Positions 29,626 to 41,382 of a stretch of DNA of 64,000 nucleotides are shown here, in pieces; positions within the stretch are counted from its first letter, which is position 1, and every line of letters starts with the position of its first letter. The position numbers and the translations under genes were made by a program. This DNA is from Bretschneidera sinensis (taxonomy: Eukaryota; Streptophyta; Magnoliopsida; Brassicales; Akaniaceae). The stretch covers positions 74,894,817 to 74,958,816 of the forward strand of contig CM043701.1 in NCBI GenBank assembly GCA_023935145.1. Reading direction: 5' to 3'. The notes beneath the pieces were generated by a model. The model did not search any database. It was not told the DNA's origin and saw only the letters and a list, made by a program, of their open reading frames with translations.

Positions 29626-31704
29626 TGTAATACCCGTAATCGTAAAGTAAGGGTAAAGAAGTACTTTAATAAATATGATATAAAGTTAACATAAACTATA
29701 GATATTTTAAATGCGAAAAGTCCAATTGGAATAAAGAATTTCTAAAAACAATTAAGGACATCCAGAAGAAAGAAAAGAAAAGAAAAGAAAAAGTAAAAAA
29801 AAAAAAAAGAACGTGGCAGCAGGTGGCAGTACTTGCTACCAAATGTTGATTAAATTTTGAAGGAGGTGTGCACTCCTTGCACATCTCCAAAATGTGGAGG
29901 CAGGAGAGGAAGAGAAGACTGTTGAGTTCAAAAATTTGTAGGCTGTCGAAAATTTTTGTGTTGCAGCCAACTTATATATATACACTAACTTGTAAACGCA
30001 AAATTTTCCTTACCAAAATTGATTTAGTTTTCCTTACATTACATGTTTTCTTTAAACATTTGGGAACCAAAATAAAGGTTAAAAGAGCAAAATTTTGAAG
30101 GGGTTTACTGCGGAATTTCATAGAGAATCATGGGAAGCTATCAGAAAAACAAAAGGTAATAACATAGCGGTTATTTTTAAATTTTTAGCATTCATGAAAT
30201 TTCCTAAGAAGTCAAAGTGGGAATTTTCAAAGGGTGTGGTTTATAACGAATTGAAGAATAAATTATAAAGTTAATATAAATATGATGTCAGATGTTGACG
30301 ATCTACAACTGGGGGAAATTTCTTAGAGGAACGAGAAAGGCAAGGAGGTGATCCACGAGTAGCTTTAAGTGCTACGTGGTGAGTTGGATTTACTTTAAGT
30401 AATCTAAATAAAAATGAAAAATCTAGTGATAATATTAAAATAAATTATTAGCTTATGGTTTGGTGATAGATAAAGATTTGGTTGATAGATATGATATGAA
30501 TTTTGGACATGTAGGAAATTATTAGGGGAGAAATAATTTTTTGGAATAATAAGTTGATTTAATAAAAGCGATAAGTGAAATTCTTGATGAGCTATGGTTG
30601 ATGTTTTGATACGAATTATGAGGAGATGAAATTTAATGGATCTTGACAAGTTAAAATGGATGATTTGATGTGATTTATGATGAGAGAAATTTAGTGAAAA
30701 TTTTTATAATAATTTGAGGAAAGACAGGATAGCTAAATTTAAATATTTTGAGTTCACGTTGTTTTTATATTACAGTTTATATGCATATTTCATATCATTG
30801 TTCATATGCATATGCATTAAATAAAAGAACCGAAAGAATCGGGAAGGGGCCGGTCTAATTGAAAAACCGTGATAGCCGGTATATGCTGAAAATAAATCTG
30901 TGATAGCCAAGATAAGCTATAAATAAAAGAACCGGGAGGGGACCGGTCTAAGATAATAAAAACATGGCGACATGTGGGAAGACGTTCCCATAATAATAAT
31001 TCATGCACTGCATCTGTTTTAATTATTGCTTGCACTATTGAAATGCTGATATGTGGTGTATTATCGTGAATGTATTTATAGATGGATGAGTCTCACAGAG
31101 AGATAGTTATGGTGATAAGAACCATCTAAATGGTAGACTTTATGATGTGAACCTCATCATGAGGTAATTATAAGATAATTAATGGTTTTAAAGTGAACCA
31201 ATAAATAAGAGGAAGAGATTGATAGAGAATGGATAGTACGACATGTGCAGTGATAGTAGAGTGCTAATATTAAGTTGTATAAGATATAAATGATTATTTA
31301 TGGGAAGACCTTTTATACAAATTAGTACTTCTAGTAAATTTAATTCACTGAGTTTGTGAAGTTCACCCCTCATTGTACAATAATTTCAAGTAGCAGGCAT
31401 GACAAATAGTTTGGTGAGTTGAGGTTCAAATGAAATTATTTTTTGTAAGCCATGTACGTGTCAACATCCTTAGACTAATTAGAAAATAAAATAAAAATTT
31501 ATTTGTAAATATTCATGCATTTACATTGTATATAATGGTTAAAGATCATATTGATGTAACTCCCCTGTTGAGGATTGAGGATTTATGTAAAAAAATTCTT
31601 TTGGTGTTATTTATTTTTATTTGTTGCATATATGTGTCGTGCTGGGATTTTCAAAATGTGATGACACTGTCTCGGGGGTGGCCAACCCTGGATGGGTTGT
31701 TACA
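29626..31704 (+). repeat. Element G 5' LTR
   Basis: 2079 bp, TGTAATACCCG to GGTTGTTACA. Clearly diverged from K and A but colinear. It contains an AAAAG/poly-A stretch (29770-29808) and a short minisatellite (30824-30955) with the ACCGTGATAGCCGG variant unit. Its closest relative in the window is the inverted LTR fragment of H. Confidence 0.9.
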
Positions 31705-31708
31705 ATTT

Positions 31709-31720
31709 TGGTATCAGGGC
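31709..31720 (+). other. Primer-binding site, element G
   Basis: TGGTATCAGGGC differs from the initiator-Met complement at one base (A to G). Confidence 0.85.
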
Positions 31721-31789
31721 ATTAGGTTTTATGATTCTGCAGACTGCATAAAAAGTAAGAAAGTGGAAGATTAAAATAAATTATATTTT

Positions 31790-32497
31790 AAATAGTCTGA
31801 GGATGACACGTGGACACGCTAGAGCTATAATTAGAGTTGCTAATTTGAGAGGGCATGGTAGGCCCCCAATATTTTTGACAAGTCGAGGTGGAGTCTACAT
31901 CTGTGGTTCCTAGATGGGAACGTGTTAATAGTATAATTGATATCAGTAAAGGTAGGAGAGAATTTGAAGTTGAAAGAGATGAGCTAAGATAAGCTATTGC
32001 ACATGCTCTTGAGAAGTGAAGGTAACAGATGATAGAGTTGATAGCTTATAGTATAAACTTGATGAACAGGCTAGAGCAGTGCCTGAGGTTGTTAATCTAG
32101 TAATGGTAGAGATTTAAAAAGGAGTAAAAGTGAGTTTATGCATGAGATGCAGGGAGATTTTTAAGTTGACTGTCGTGTTGTTTAAAGGATCTATGAATCC
32201 TTTTAAGCCTGAGTTTTGGGAGAAACATGTAGAGAGATTATTTGGTACCTCACCAATGTCTGACAAGCAGAGGGTCATTTTTTTGCTTCATTTGAGTTAG
32301 AAGGAGAAGCTTTAGAATGATGAGAGGATAGTCTTCCCAGGTAAGTACAAATATTGATAGACCCTTAACTTAGAATAGGTTTAAGGAGGTTTTTCTTAAT
32401 ACATACTTTCCTTATACCTATAGAGCCCAACAAGATATCGATTTTATTGGAAGCAAATGTATTGACTATGACTCAATATGATAGCAAATTTGTGGCT
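31790..32497 (+). pseudogene. gag: Element G gag, 5' part
   Basis: It aligns with A gag (1141-1880): Arg/Gly-rich start (RGHARA and GHGRPPI), then the KPEFWEKHVERLFGTSPM-like capsid stretch with QRVIFLLHLS text, and a section ending in SKFVA where F is inserted. Many frameshifts and stops. It would encode the capsid. The 3' part lies after F. Confidence 0.75.
32493..32497. repeat. Target-site duplication of element F, left copy (TGGCT)
   Basis: The right copy, 51756-51760, reads TGACT, one transition different. A's uninterrupted gag (1870-1890) confirms the insertion point. Confidence 0.8.
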
Positions 32498-33839
32498 TGA
32501 TTATGCTCAAACTAACACACGATTATTGTGTATAGCTAAGGTGTCGATCCTACGAGGAAAACGAACTACAAAAGAAAGTGTAAACCTTAACATCAAACGA
32601 TGAAATTCAAATGGGTGAATCTTTGTTTTACGAATGAAACTATATGAGAGAGTTGTGAAAATATGACGAAAGATTCAATGAAGCAATAACAAGGTTCCAG
32701 GAATCCTTCCTAAGTTCGTTGCCTTATACCTCTCTTGACTCAATTATTTTATCTCAATTGCTAGTTTCACATCCCAAACAAGCAATTGGTAAATTTTTAA
32801 TCCAAGCACATAAATACCCTAATGTAATTGCTACAAATTACTCTTTAATTTCAATTCAAACACCCATGACCTATCTTATAAATTATCAAGAAACGACAAT
32901 ATATTTCAATAATAATACCGCAGTAAAAGACAAATCTATAATATAAATCTACCGAAATCAATCACATCTAACAACTTGACATAAGAAGAGTTTGACTAGA
33001 CTTATAGGGAGGAGAAAGATTCAATCACCGGATTAAGAGAGTAAATCCTCTCTTTCTTACTTAATCAAAGAGTAAATCATAACAATGTTTAACAATCAAT
33101 CCATACAACTGAATCAAGAATAGAAATAAGAACAACTACACCAAGGACTTCATCCTATTGTCTTGCTTGGAGATTAGTTGGACATTAGGCTCATGCTTGA
33201 TCACCTAAAATGGAGAAGAATATGGTAGCTCTCCTAATTCCAGCCTCCTTTTCAGCAAAACCTAGGTGTTCTATTAATACCCCAAAAGATTCAAGGGTAT
33301 TTTTGGGTCAAGAAATGTCATTAAAGCCCTAATAAGGTCGTGAAACAGAAACAGGGGAATCGCGCTTGCACTGCGTCATGGAAGAGGGAAGCCGTGGCAC
33401 GGCTATAAAAACCCTCCTGCGCCGCAGCACAGACCTTGCCTCGCCACGGCGCCGCCCTTGGTTCATGCTTGTCAGTGGTGCTGGTGGCCGCGACGCAAAT
33501 GCCTGATCCTAGCTTCTAACTCAGAAGCTAATGGTTCTGGTGGCTACGGCTTAAACCTTGGCTCACCGCGGCATGGAATCCTAAAAATGGGTTTCTCTTC
33601 ATTTTGTCCTTTCGAAACCATTCCTTCACTTCGATATGCATAAAATCTTTGTGCTTTAAGCAACGTTAGCTTTTTTATCTCTTTCAAACCCAAAATACTT
33701 GAAAATGCATTGAAATAAATCAATATACCGAGAATGATACTTTAAAACTATTAAGGCATAAATATGCAATTCAACCCTAAATCAACCCTAAAATACTAAC
33801 AAATAAATATTATTAAGATGCATTTTATGACTCTCATCA
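32498..33839 (-). repeat. Element F 3' LTR
   Basis: 1342 bp, paired with 50401-51755. The GC-rich array of GCCGCGGC-like words (33361-33580) lies, on the minus strand, just upstream of the TATA-like TATTAATA (33272-33279). ORFs at 32719-32946 and 33458-33643 are LTR frames without support. Confidence 0.92.
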
Positions 33840-35137
33840 TAACCCTCAACTAGCTTATTGCTAGTCCCTAGCAATTCAAGCGAAAAACAAAAAAAAAATG
33901 AAATGAATTCTATAGCAGAAATCAAAACAAAATAAAGCAATGTTAGCGTTAATCCAAGAGTAATTCAACTTTTTGTCTCAAAAATCGCACATAACATACA
34001 ACACATAAAATCATTAAATACCACCCAAGTCCAAAAACAATCCAAACATTAACCTCAAAATCGTTATCGACTCTTAACATCCATCTTACCACAAACCATT
34101 AATCCAAACACCCGGATGATTTTATGCACAACATTCATGAATACAAGTCTTGGCCTCTAAAAACATATTAAATTGCGTGACATCAATCACAAATCAAACT
34201 CCATAGGCTCACTTTCAAATCACTCTCCACTTATGTAGAAAAATCACACTACATCGGATCACTAGGTCTTTAATAGCCTTGTAACATTAGGCTAAGGAAA
34301 AGGTCAATAAAGAACGGGAAGGACTAAACAAGTAAAAGAACTCAATCTCTTAATTTTAAACACAACCGTTTTAAGTACTAGATAACCTTACTTCAACACC
34401 CAACTGATTCAACCATTTTTCGAGCATCTCTCTCAATAATTCACCATTTTTTTCTTCTTTCTTTGCCAAAATTCACTTTTTTTTTTAACACATAACCATT
34501 CACCTCCATTTTCATTTATTTTACTCTTTTTCCACAACCCCCAACGTATGTCCTTTAATGTACTTGGGTTATGGTAGTAATGTGTTTTTTTCAATATTTC
34601 CATCCTTACTCCTCTTAAGTGCTTCTCAACAAATGTGTATAAACTAAGTTCTCTTAAAAGAAAGGTAAGGACAAAATACTTTTAGGCTCATAAAGGTAAG
34701 TAAATGGACTATCGAAAAAAACAAGGTTCAATTTTTTTTTTAAAGAAAAAAGCTCAAATAGGTAACTAGCGATAAATATAACAAGGGTAAGGTTGAAGGG
34801 CTCAAACAGTCCAAAGATGGCCTACATCATATCCTAAGTAGTGTGCATTCTAGGATTTTGCCTGAAGCGATTATCAAATAAGTTCTAGAGCTTGTCGAGA
34901 TCGCAAAAGTATTCACAAAACATTCGCACATAAAACTTCTCTAAATGTTTTAGACTAATCATGCAATCTTACCGCAAACCAGAGTCTCAAACCAAATGAA
35001 GATCGACACTTCAAATTATTCTCAAACCGAAGCAAGATTTAACTTCTTCTACATGCTATATGTTATCTTAATTAAACTCATATCATTGACATGTAAATTA
35101 ACTCCAAAGCTAACACAAAGCATACTAAGAACAAACA

Positions 35138-35141
<4 letters not shown>

Positions 35142-35179
<38 letters not shown>
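35142..35179. repeat. TA dinucleotide microsatellite
   Basis: About 18 TA units. The flanking ORFs on both strands that read YIYIYI are artefacts of it. Confidence 0.95.
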
Positions 35180-35185
<6 letters not shown>

Positions 35186-35380
35186 TTATCCTAACAAATG
35201 AATTAAAACGACAAAGGGAAAGTGACACCGAACAATTCAATGGTACGGAATAAGAAATGTGTTTCCTCCACCCCTAACTAAAGATATGCATTGTCCTCAA
35301 TGTGAAAGCAAAAGTAAAGGAAACTCTCTTATTAACCAAAAGTGCAAGGAAGCCGAAAATTGTGCACGACCATTCGAACT

Positions 35381-35385
35381 CCATA
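35381..35385. repeat. Target-site duplication of element E, left copy (CCATA)
   Basis: CCATA is repeated at 42652-42656, right after E's terminal CA. Confidence 0.94.
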
Positions 35386-36656
35386 TGATAAGTGCTTAAA
35401 TAGTATATTTAAGCCCCTTAATTTACATTTGTTAAGTTCCTTATTTATCTATTTCTATGGATTTTACTTCATTTTCGTGTTTTATGTGTTTTTCACAGGA
35501 CTTGGACAAAAAGGTAATAATTTGGAGCTTTTAGGAGCAAAAATCAAGTTCTACCATCCACCAAGAGCGCACCTCCCTTAAGATCAAGCGCACAAGATCA
35601 CGAGCATACTTGAAGAAGGCTCGAGTGCACACTTGCACTCGAGAGCATACCGCATATGCTCTAGTGCAATCACTCCAAAGGCAACAGAGCCAGAATTGGA
35701 AAGAAGTCTTCCGACTCCAAAAAGGAATTAGGATTTCGGGACACCATAAGGACCCTATAAATAGCCCTGTAAAACATATAACCCACACCTTTTATTCTAG
35801 ATTCGAAGTAGAGAGCTTAGGAGAGGAATTGACTACTCGTCTCCCGAGTCTTCTTCGGTTTTAGTTTTCTGTTTTTATTTAATTATGTTTAGCATGTTTA
35901 CTTTACTTAGTATGTGTAACTAAACTCCTATAGGGCTCGATTGAAGCCCTAGTTATGCTTTACCACATATTCATTCATTAATTATCTTTGCTATAGCCTT
36001 ATTAGAATATTTAACTTGATTAATACCTGTTTATATTTACATTCCTCATATGTATGTGCCTGATCAACGTATGCATGTGGTATGGATAAGTTAGCCGAAT
36101 CAATTTGGGAGTCTTGGGTTCGACATTAGTAACAAGGGATATCCACACCGGATTCCCGGGTTAATCAACATGGGAAACCGGGAGCGGGCCAAGCCCTAGG
36201 TCCCGTGTTGTTGCCGATCTCCACAGCCCTCATGCTCTCTTAAGGAACAACTCAGTATACACCCATGCTGAATCCCTTAAGAGAGAAAAGAGTTAGAGTA
36301 TACACCATGCCTAACTAGTTGCATAGGGAGATTAATAGCCTAAGGTGTGGACCAAGCCCTTACGTTGGCAACCATTAGATATTCATGATAAGGCTAGAGC
36401 ACTGAAACCTTAGTTAGTGGGAAAGTATAATTAGTGGAGGATATCGTAGCCCTATGCTCTCATTATTGTTATTTACTCACAATCAAATTGTTATTTCTCT
36501 TTTTAACTTGAAGAAAATAATTCTAAAACGAAATTCACCAATCCCTGTGGAAATGATCTCGCACTTGCACACTATGCTACCACAGACCTTGTGCACTTGC
36601 AAGTAAAACTAGAATGGTTATTTACTTATTTATTTAAGTAGATAATCATCACAACA
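35386..36656 (+). repeat. Element E 5' LTR
   Basis: Starts TGATAAGTGCTTAAATAG and ends CATCACAACA. Same layout as D's LTR but well diverged. Motif array with GAGCGCAC/CAAGCGCAC words at 35565-35670; TATAAATA at 35756-35763. Small ORFs in it are not supported. Confidence 0.93.
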
Positions 36657-36662
36657 AGTTTT

Positions 36663-36680
36663 TGGTGTCGTTGCCGGGGA
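36663..36680 (+). other. Primer-binding site, element E
   Basis: TGGTGTCGTTGCCGGGGA, complementary to the Asp-tRNA 3' end at all but one position. Confidence 0.86.
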
Positions 36681-36845
36681 TTGCCCTAAATTTCTTTTAG
36701 AATTAATTTCTCATCTAGTTTAATTACCATTATTTCTTATTCCATTTTTAGTTTTAAATTTGTTTTTATCTTATTTTTTGTTTCACTAAAAACCTTAATC
36801 AATTCCTTTTTCTCTGTTTCAGGTACTCTAGGAAGCTTTCTGTGC

Positions 36846-36900
36846 CACTTGCGATCGAGCGCACCCTCTTGTGCGATCGAGCGCAATTGAGGCAGAGAGT
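36846..36900 (+). promoter_or_regulatory. Leader motif pair, element E
   Basis: Two copies of TGCGATCGAGCGCA separated by about 10 bp, then TTGAGGCAGAGAGTAATCC. The module is also in D's leader (11164-11215). They are perfect copies of the motif that is degenerate in E's LTR. Confidence 0.7.
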
Positions 36901-37079
36901 AATCCGAGCAGCAGTATTTGACTGCTACACTCACATAACAACTACTGATTCATGCACAAACGTCGGTCCAAGAATCCAACATTCCTTCCCTTTGATCTCG
37001 AGCTTGAGAGGTCTATCTGACAAAGGTTTAGGGATAATTGGGAAGAGGTAGGAGAAAGGAGTGAGAAGAGACACCACCA

Positions 37080-38190
37080 ATGGCAGAACAAATAGCTGAA
37101 CAGCAACCACCTGAACGGAGGCCGATGAAGCAATCCTTCATCTCGCAGAACATCGATCAACCTTTATGCATTGCGTATCAACCTGAGGCGGAAGGAAACT
37201 ATTACATATCTCCGCAGATACTCAGTGCACTGACTCACTTTAGGGGTACACCTAGTGAGGATCCACACTTGCACCTTCGGGAATTCTTTGACCTCTGCAA
37301 GTTCCAGCACATCCAGGGCCTAAATCAAGAGGGAATCAGGTTAATTCTTTTCCCTTTTTCATTAAAAGATAAAGCTAAGTTGTGATATAATTCATTGCCT
37401 GCAGATTCTATCCATACCTAGGAAGAACTATCCAGTAAGTTCCTAAAGAAATTTTTCCCAGCACCAAAGAAAAGGTAGATGAGGAAGAAAATTCAATCTT
37501 TCCAGCAGAGAGATGGAGACCTTTTCTTTGAAGCATGGGGACACTTTAATGAGCTGCTTCTCAAATGTCCACATCACAACCTACCTCAAGATGAGTTGGT
37601 ACTAGCCTTTTATAAAGGACTAAATGACATGAATAAAAGTATTGCTCATTCAGGTTGTGGAGGTGTGCTGATGGAGAAGAGCAGTGAAGAAGCCATGAAG
37701 CTGTTTGAGGCATTGAGTGAGCACACCCAACAATTCTCATCCAGAGGGAGACAAGGAGTAAAGAGCAAGGGCATGTATGAAGTTAATTTAATTGGTGGAA
37801 TTCCAATTCAGATAGCTGCTATGGAAAGGAAGCTAGATATACTTGTAAAAGCCATGACTACTCAGAATGCCTCACCAAGTCCCCAAGCCACACAACGCCA
37901 AGTATGTGCTTTATGTTCTCAATTTGATCACACTTTTGAGACTTGCCATTTATATTCATCTACAGATCCAGAGCAAGCGAACTATGTGGGACCAAACAGT
38001 GCATATGCAGATACCTACAATTATGGATGGTGAAACCACCCCAACCTCTCATGGAGCAACAATCAAAATGCCCCGAACCTTCAAAGGCAACAAAGAAACT
38101 TCCACCAAGCAGCCCAACCAGTTCAAGAGTCAAAGAAGAGTGACCTAGAGAGTATGGTAAGGCAACTGATAACGTCACGAGAATAGTTTA
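37080..38190 (+). pseudogene. gag: Element E gag
   Basis: ATG 37080 (MAEQIAEQQPPERRPMKQSF) opens a gag colinear with D's: GNYYISPQILSALTHFRGTP, DPHLHLREFFDLCK, LILFPFSLKDKAKL, FFEAWGHFNELLLKCPHHNL, and an intact CCHC knuckle CALCSQFDHTFETC. In-frame stops at 37383 (TGA), 37419 (TAG), 37476 (TAG), 38031 (TGA) and 38184 (TAG) each fit a single transition from Trp, Gln or Arg codons. No frameshift occurs in the whole gene, and the frame runs directly into protease. The particle protein is the one function this element would have supplied. Confidence 0.92.
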
Positions 38191-39420
38191 TGGCAGATGG
38201 AAGGCAAATTCAAACTGAGCAAAGACAAACAATTGCAAACCATGAGCAAACCATCCAAAGATTAGAAGCACAAATGAGACAAATGGCTAAAGAGCTAAGT
38301 GGACGAAGGCAAGGAGAATTTCTAACCCAAACAAAGCCTAATCCTGGAGGACATCAGCAACTAAAGGCCGTTACAACTCTCAGAAATGGTAAGATCATAG
38401 GAGTTAATGAGCCAGCACAAGTACTTCCAGCTAAGCCATCCACATCCAAGGTAAGTGAAATGGAGAAGTGGAATGCACCTCCTTTCCCTCAAAGGTTAGT
38501 GGAGCCAAAGAAAGATATATTGCTTGATATTTTTGAAACTTTGAGAAAAGTAGAAATTAACATTCCCTTATTAGATGCAATTAAACAAATTCCTGCTTAC
38601 ACTAAATTTTTAAAAGATTGCTGCACTAATAAAAGGAAGTTTCAGAAGCATGAAACAATGGCTCTAACTGAAGAGGTAAGAGCGGTATTGTTAAGAAAAC
38701 AACCACCAAAGCTAAAAGATCCAGGTAGTTTTACCATTCCTTGCAGGATAGGTGACCAGTTTTTTGAGAGTGCACTATTGGATTTAGGAGCAAGTGTCAA
38801 TTTGCCGCCATACACAGTAGTTGAAAAGCTAGGTTTGGGGGAGCGCCAACCAACATCCATCACTTTGCAATTGGTAGACAGAAGCATAAAAAAACCAAGA
38901 GGTATTCTTGAGCATGTCCTGGTAAAGGTAGGTGAATTTATTTTACCTACTGATTTTATTGTGTTAGACATGGAAGAATCTCCTATGCCAATACCTCTGC
39001 CCATCATCTTAGGAAGACCCTTTATGAGAACTACAGATACAATAATTAATGTGAAAAAGGGTATTGTAAGTATGACGGTGAATGGTGAGACAATAGAATT
39101 TAAGATATTTGATGCATTGAAATTACCCCAAGATGATCACGGGGATGAATGTTTTAATGAATGTATGATGCAAAGTGCTGTCAAGCAAGCTTTTCAGGTC
39201 CATCACACTAATCCATTAGAGGCCACCCTCACCCATAGCTTCACAAGTTCGGATGTTAAGCCAGAATCTGAAGATATTACTGATGACATCATTGAAGTTG
39301 TGCACCTCCTTGAAGCCTCTCCAAAGCATCCAAGTAAGTTCACTCCTCCGTTTGAAACTCTTACGCATACTAATACTACTTTTCTCTCATCTATTGTCTA
39401 GGCACCAAACTTGGAATTGC
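38190..39420 (+). pseudogene. Element E aspartic protease (open for 403 codons)
   Basis: Uninterrupted from 38190 to a TAG at 39399. It begins with a Gln-rich coiled segment (QTEQRQTIANHEQTIQRLEA), then FLKDCCTNKRKF, KDPGSFTIPCRIGDQFFESA, the active site LLDLGASVNLPPYTVVEKLG, and PIPLPIILGRPFMRTTDTII. All expected protease landmarks are present, including DLGAS (D's copy has DLGAG). The TAG at 39399 fits Gln CAG to TAG. The domain itself looks able to fold. The deletion junction follows within about 30 bp. Confidence 0.92.
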
Positions 39421-39602
39421 AGCAGTTGCCAGCAAGAAATCAGATACTCATGGCACATGGACACAAAGTCACACCACACTCTGAAATTACAATGCAACCA
39501 AGAGATGAAGATTTAGCACTCTAGACTGTCCAATATGCAACACCATTAAGAACACTTGAGCCACATGCAGTGGACTTTAAGTACTCCCTGTCAAAAGACT
39601 AA
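39402..39602 (+). pseudogene. Element E in-frame join of protease linker to integrase C-terminal tail
   Basis: Past the TAG at 39399 the same frame reads LELQQLPARNQILMAHGHK, TMQPRDEDLAL, then a stop at 39522, TVQYATPLRTLE and a final TAA at 39600. LELQQLP corresponds to D's protease-RT linker (LKLKQLPEHL, 13,710). ARNQ...PRDEDLAL corresponds to D's integrase tail (GNQLFTINGHR...PRDEDLALESVQY, 16,496-16,600). The deletion therefore fused the two without changing frame, giving a single gag-pro-tail frame of 841 codons. Confidence 0.85.
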
Positions 39603-39935
39603 AGTTAAAGCTGCTATAGAGAGCGCTTGAGTAGTTTCAACTTTGATAAACATGTAGCTCAAGCGCCTCTATTGAGATCAGTGGTACTGAGGCCACGAGT
39701 ACGAACTTTCTGCCATAAGTGCAATCAAGCGCACTTCACAATGTGATTGAGCGCACTCAGGGCAGACAGTCACGTGATAGTTTTAAACACATTTCCACAT
39801 TTCACTCCCATACACTCAATCGCACTCTCTCTCTGACATTCACCACCCACATTCACCATCCACCACCATCACATCCTTGACCGCCTACCTCCTGCACCCG
39901 GTACCTCTTCGACAGCACCCACAGATGATCAACAG
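39603..39935 (+). promoter_or_regulatory. Element E post-gag spacer module and env-like remnant
   Basis: Motif copies (GTGCAATCAAGCGCAC, GTGATTGAGCGCAC; 39717-39762), then GGCAGACAGT, TTTTAAAC (39781) and a C/T-rich tract with CTCTCTCTC and CACCACC (39799-39870). The sequence then jumps to the env-like C-terminus (ATCCTTGACCGCC to a TGA near 39937, matching D 18559-18619). The env-like body is absent. Confidence 0.7.
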
Positions 39936-41382
39936 TGAGAGGATACCCTGTCTAGCTGAAGATGTAAAACTTAGCACTCATGGGAGGCACCCCAGATATA
40001 TCCTTTTCATTTTAGTACTTTTCTTTTAGTTATAGTTATATTTACATGTCTAGTTTGCATATTTTGTTTTCTGGCACAACGTTTATTTTTCTTTGTCAAG
40101 TACTCAGTGCGTGCATCCAATTCAAGTTTGGGGGCATGGACAAGCAAGCCAGCAACCAAGTTCTCCATCTCCCAGGTCATATCTTTCCATGCCACACACA
40201 CATTGGGGACAATGTGTATTTTAAGTTTGGGGGTAGTGGGAGAAACTAGATACTATCACACACGCACTTGAAACACATGCACAGACTAAGTCCAAGTTTT
40301 TTTTTTTTAGGAAGATAAATGCATGTTCTTTTGGGTAAACAAAAATTTTGGTTGATTTAAAAATTTGATAACAATTCATTAGTAAGCTTAAAAGATAGAA
40401 CACATAGTCTTGCAATGGGAATTCTACAAAGTTTAGTTACCTACCTCAAGGCACCTAAGAATTCACAAGTTTGATCCAAATTTGCATGAGCACATTTAAC
40501 ATGCAACATGCATTTGTGTTGGGTATGACAAATAATTCTCTTGTATATGTTTCCATAATCTAACTATAATCGGATAACTTGTTGAAGAAAACACTTTGGC
40601 ATAAGAAAAATAAAGAAGAAAAAAATAAAGAAAAACGTTCATCATGCAAAAAGTGATCAAAAAGCTTCTAATGATCAATAAAAAAAACTTTCCACTGAGT
40701 AACTAGGCCTCTTGCCTCAGTAAGCATTGAGTGTTCACATCAAAAAGTGGAAAGTAAGCCTTTAATGATCATAATAAATATTCCCACTAAGTAATTGGGC
40801 CTTTTACCTCAGTAAGCATTGAGTGTTCACGTCAAAAGGTGGCAATTTCATTAAGAAATATAAAAACTAGTTAGTTCCGTAACCTTTTTGATTCGAGTTA
40901 GTAAGTCCTTAGGGGTGTCTTTACACCTAATGCCCTAAAACCATCTAGTTTGGGAGTCAAATAGAAAGCTCGATGGAACTCAACATGGCAAAGATCGCAT
41001 GATAAAAAGGAAAAAGAAAAAAAAGCAAGTATTATGCCATTTTTGTTCTCTTTGATAATGAATTCGATAAAAGTTTGGGCATCGAAACCCTATACGCTAA
41101 AATTATGTGGAAGCCCCATCTTATATGTGCTAACTCATCACACACAAATCAAACTTGCGATACCTTAAACCAACCTTAGGTAAGTAACTTAAAACTTTTG
41201 AAAGTCCTTTTGCAATCTAAAATATGTTTTTATTTTAAGCTTACTCATGAACGGTTATTATAGTTTTATGTGCAACCCAAATCTTTGAGTATCATGGAAA
41301 TGAATTTATCTTTAATTTTTGTTCTAACATAGTCTTTAATTTTGTATTGCTAAGGGACTAGCAATATATAAGTTTGGGGGTG
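39936..41382 (+). other. Element E 3' non-coding region
   Basis: No gene. It preserves D's layout: AAGTTTGGGGG at 40124, perfect palindrome ACATTGGGGACAATGT (40200-40215) followed by AAGTTTGGGGG (40223), the 92-bp-period tandem repeat (40690-40855), hairpin (41346-41365) and polypurine tract (41370-41380). Confidence 0.82.

Larger units (their letters stand above)
33840..35385 (-). other. Element F 3' non-coding region (first part), with hairpin and PPT
   Basis: No gene. On the minus strand ATTGCTA and TAGCAAT flank GGGAC (33857-33875), followed by the PPT-like AGTTGAGGGTTA next to the LTR. Farther in (35268-35303) is ACATTGAGGACAATGC followed by GTTAGGGGTGG, the F version of the internal PPT module. 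The remainder is AT-rich, with a TA microsatellite. It resumes at 42657-42901 after E. Confidence 0.75.

Noticed and set aside
35142..35179. Replication origin or matrix attachment site at the TA repeat
   Set aside because: A plain TA microsatellite in an element's non-coding region gives no specific support.
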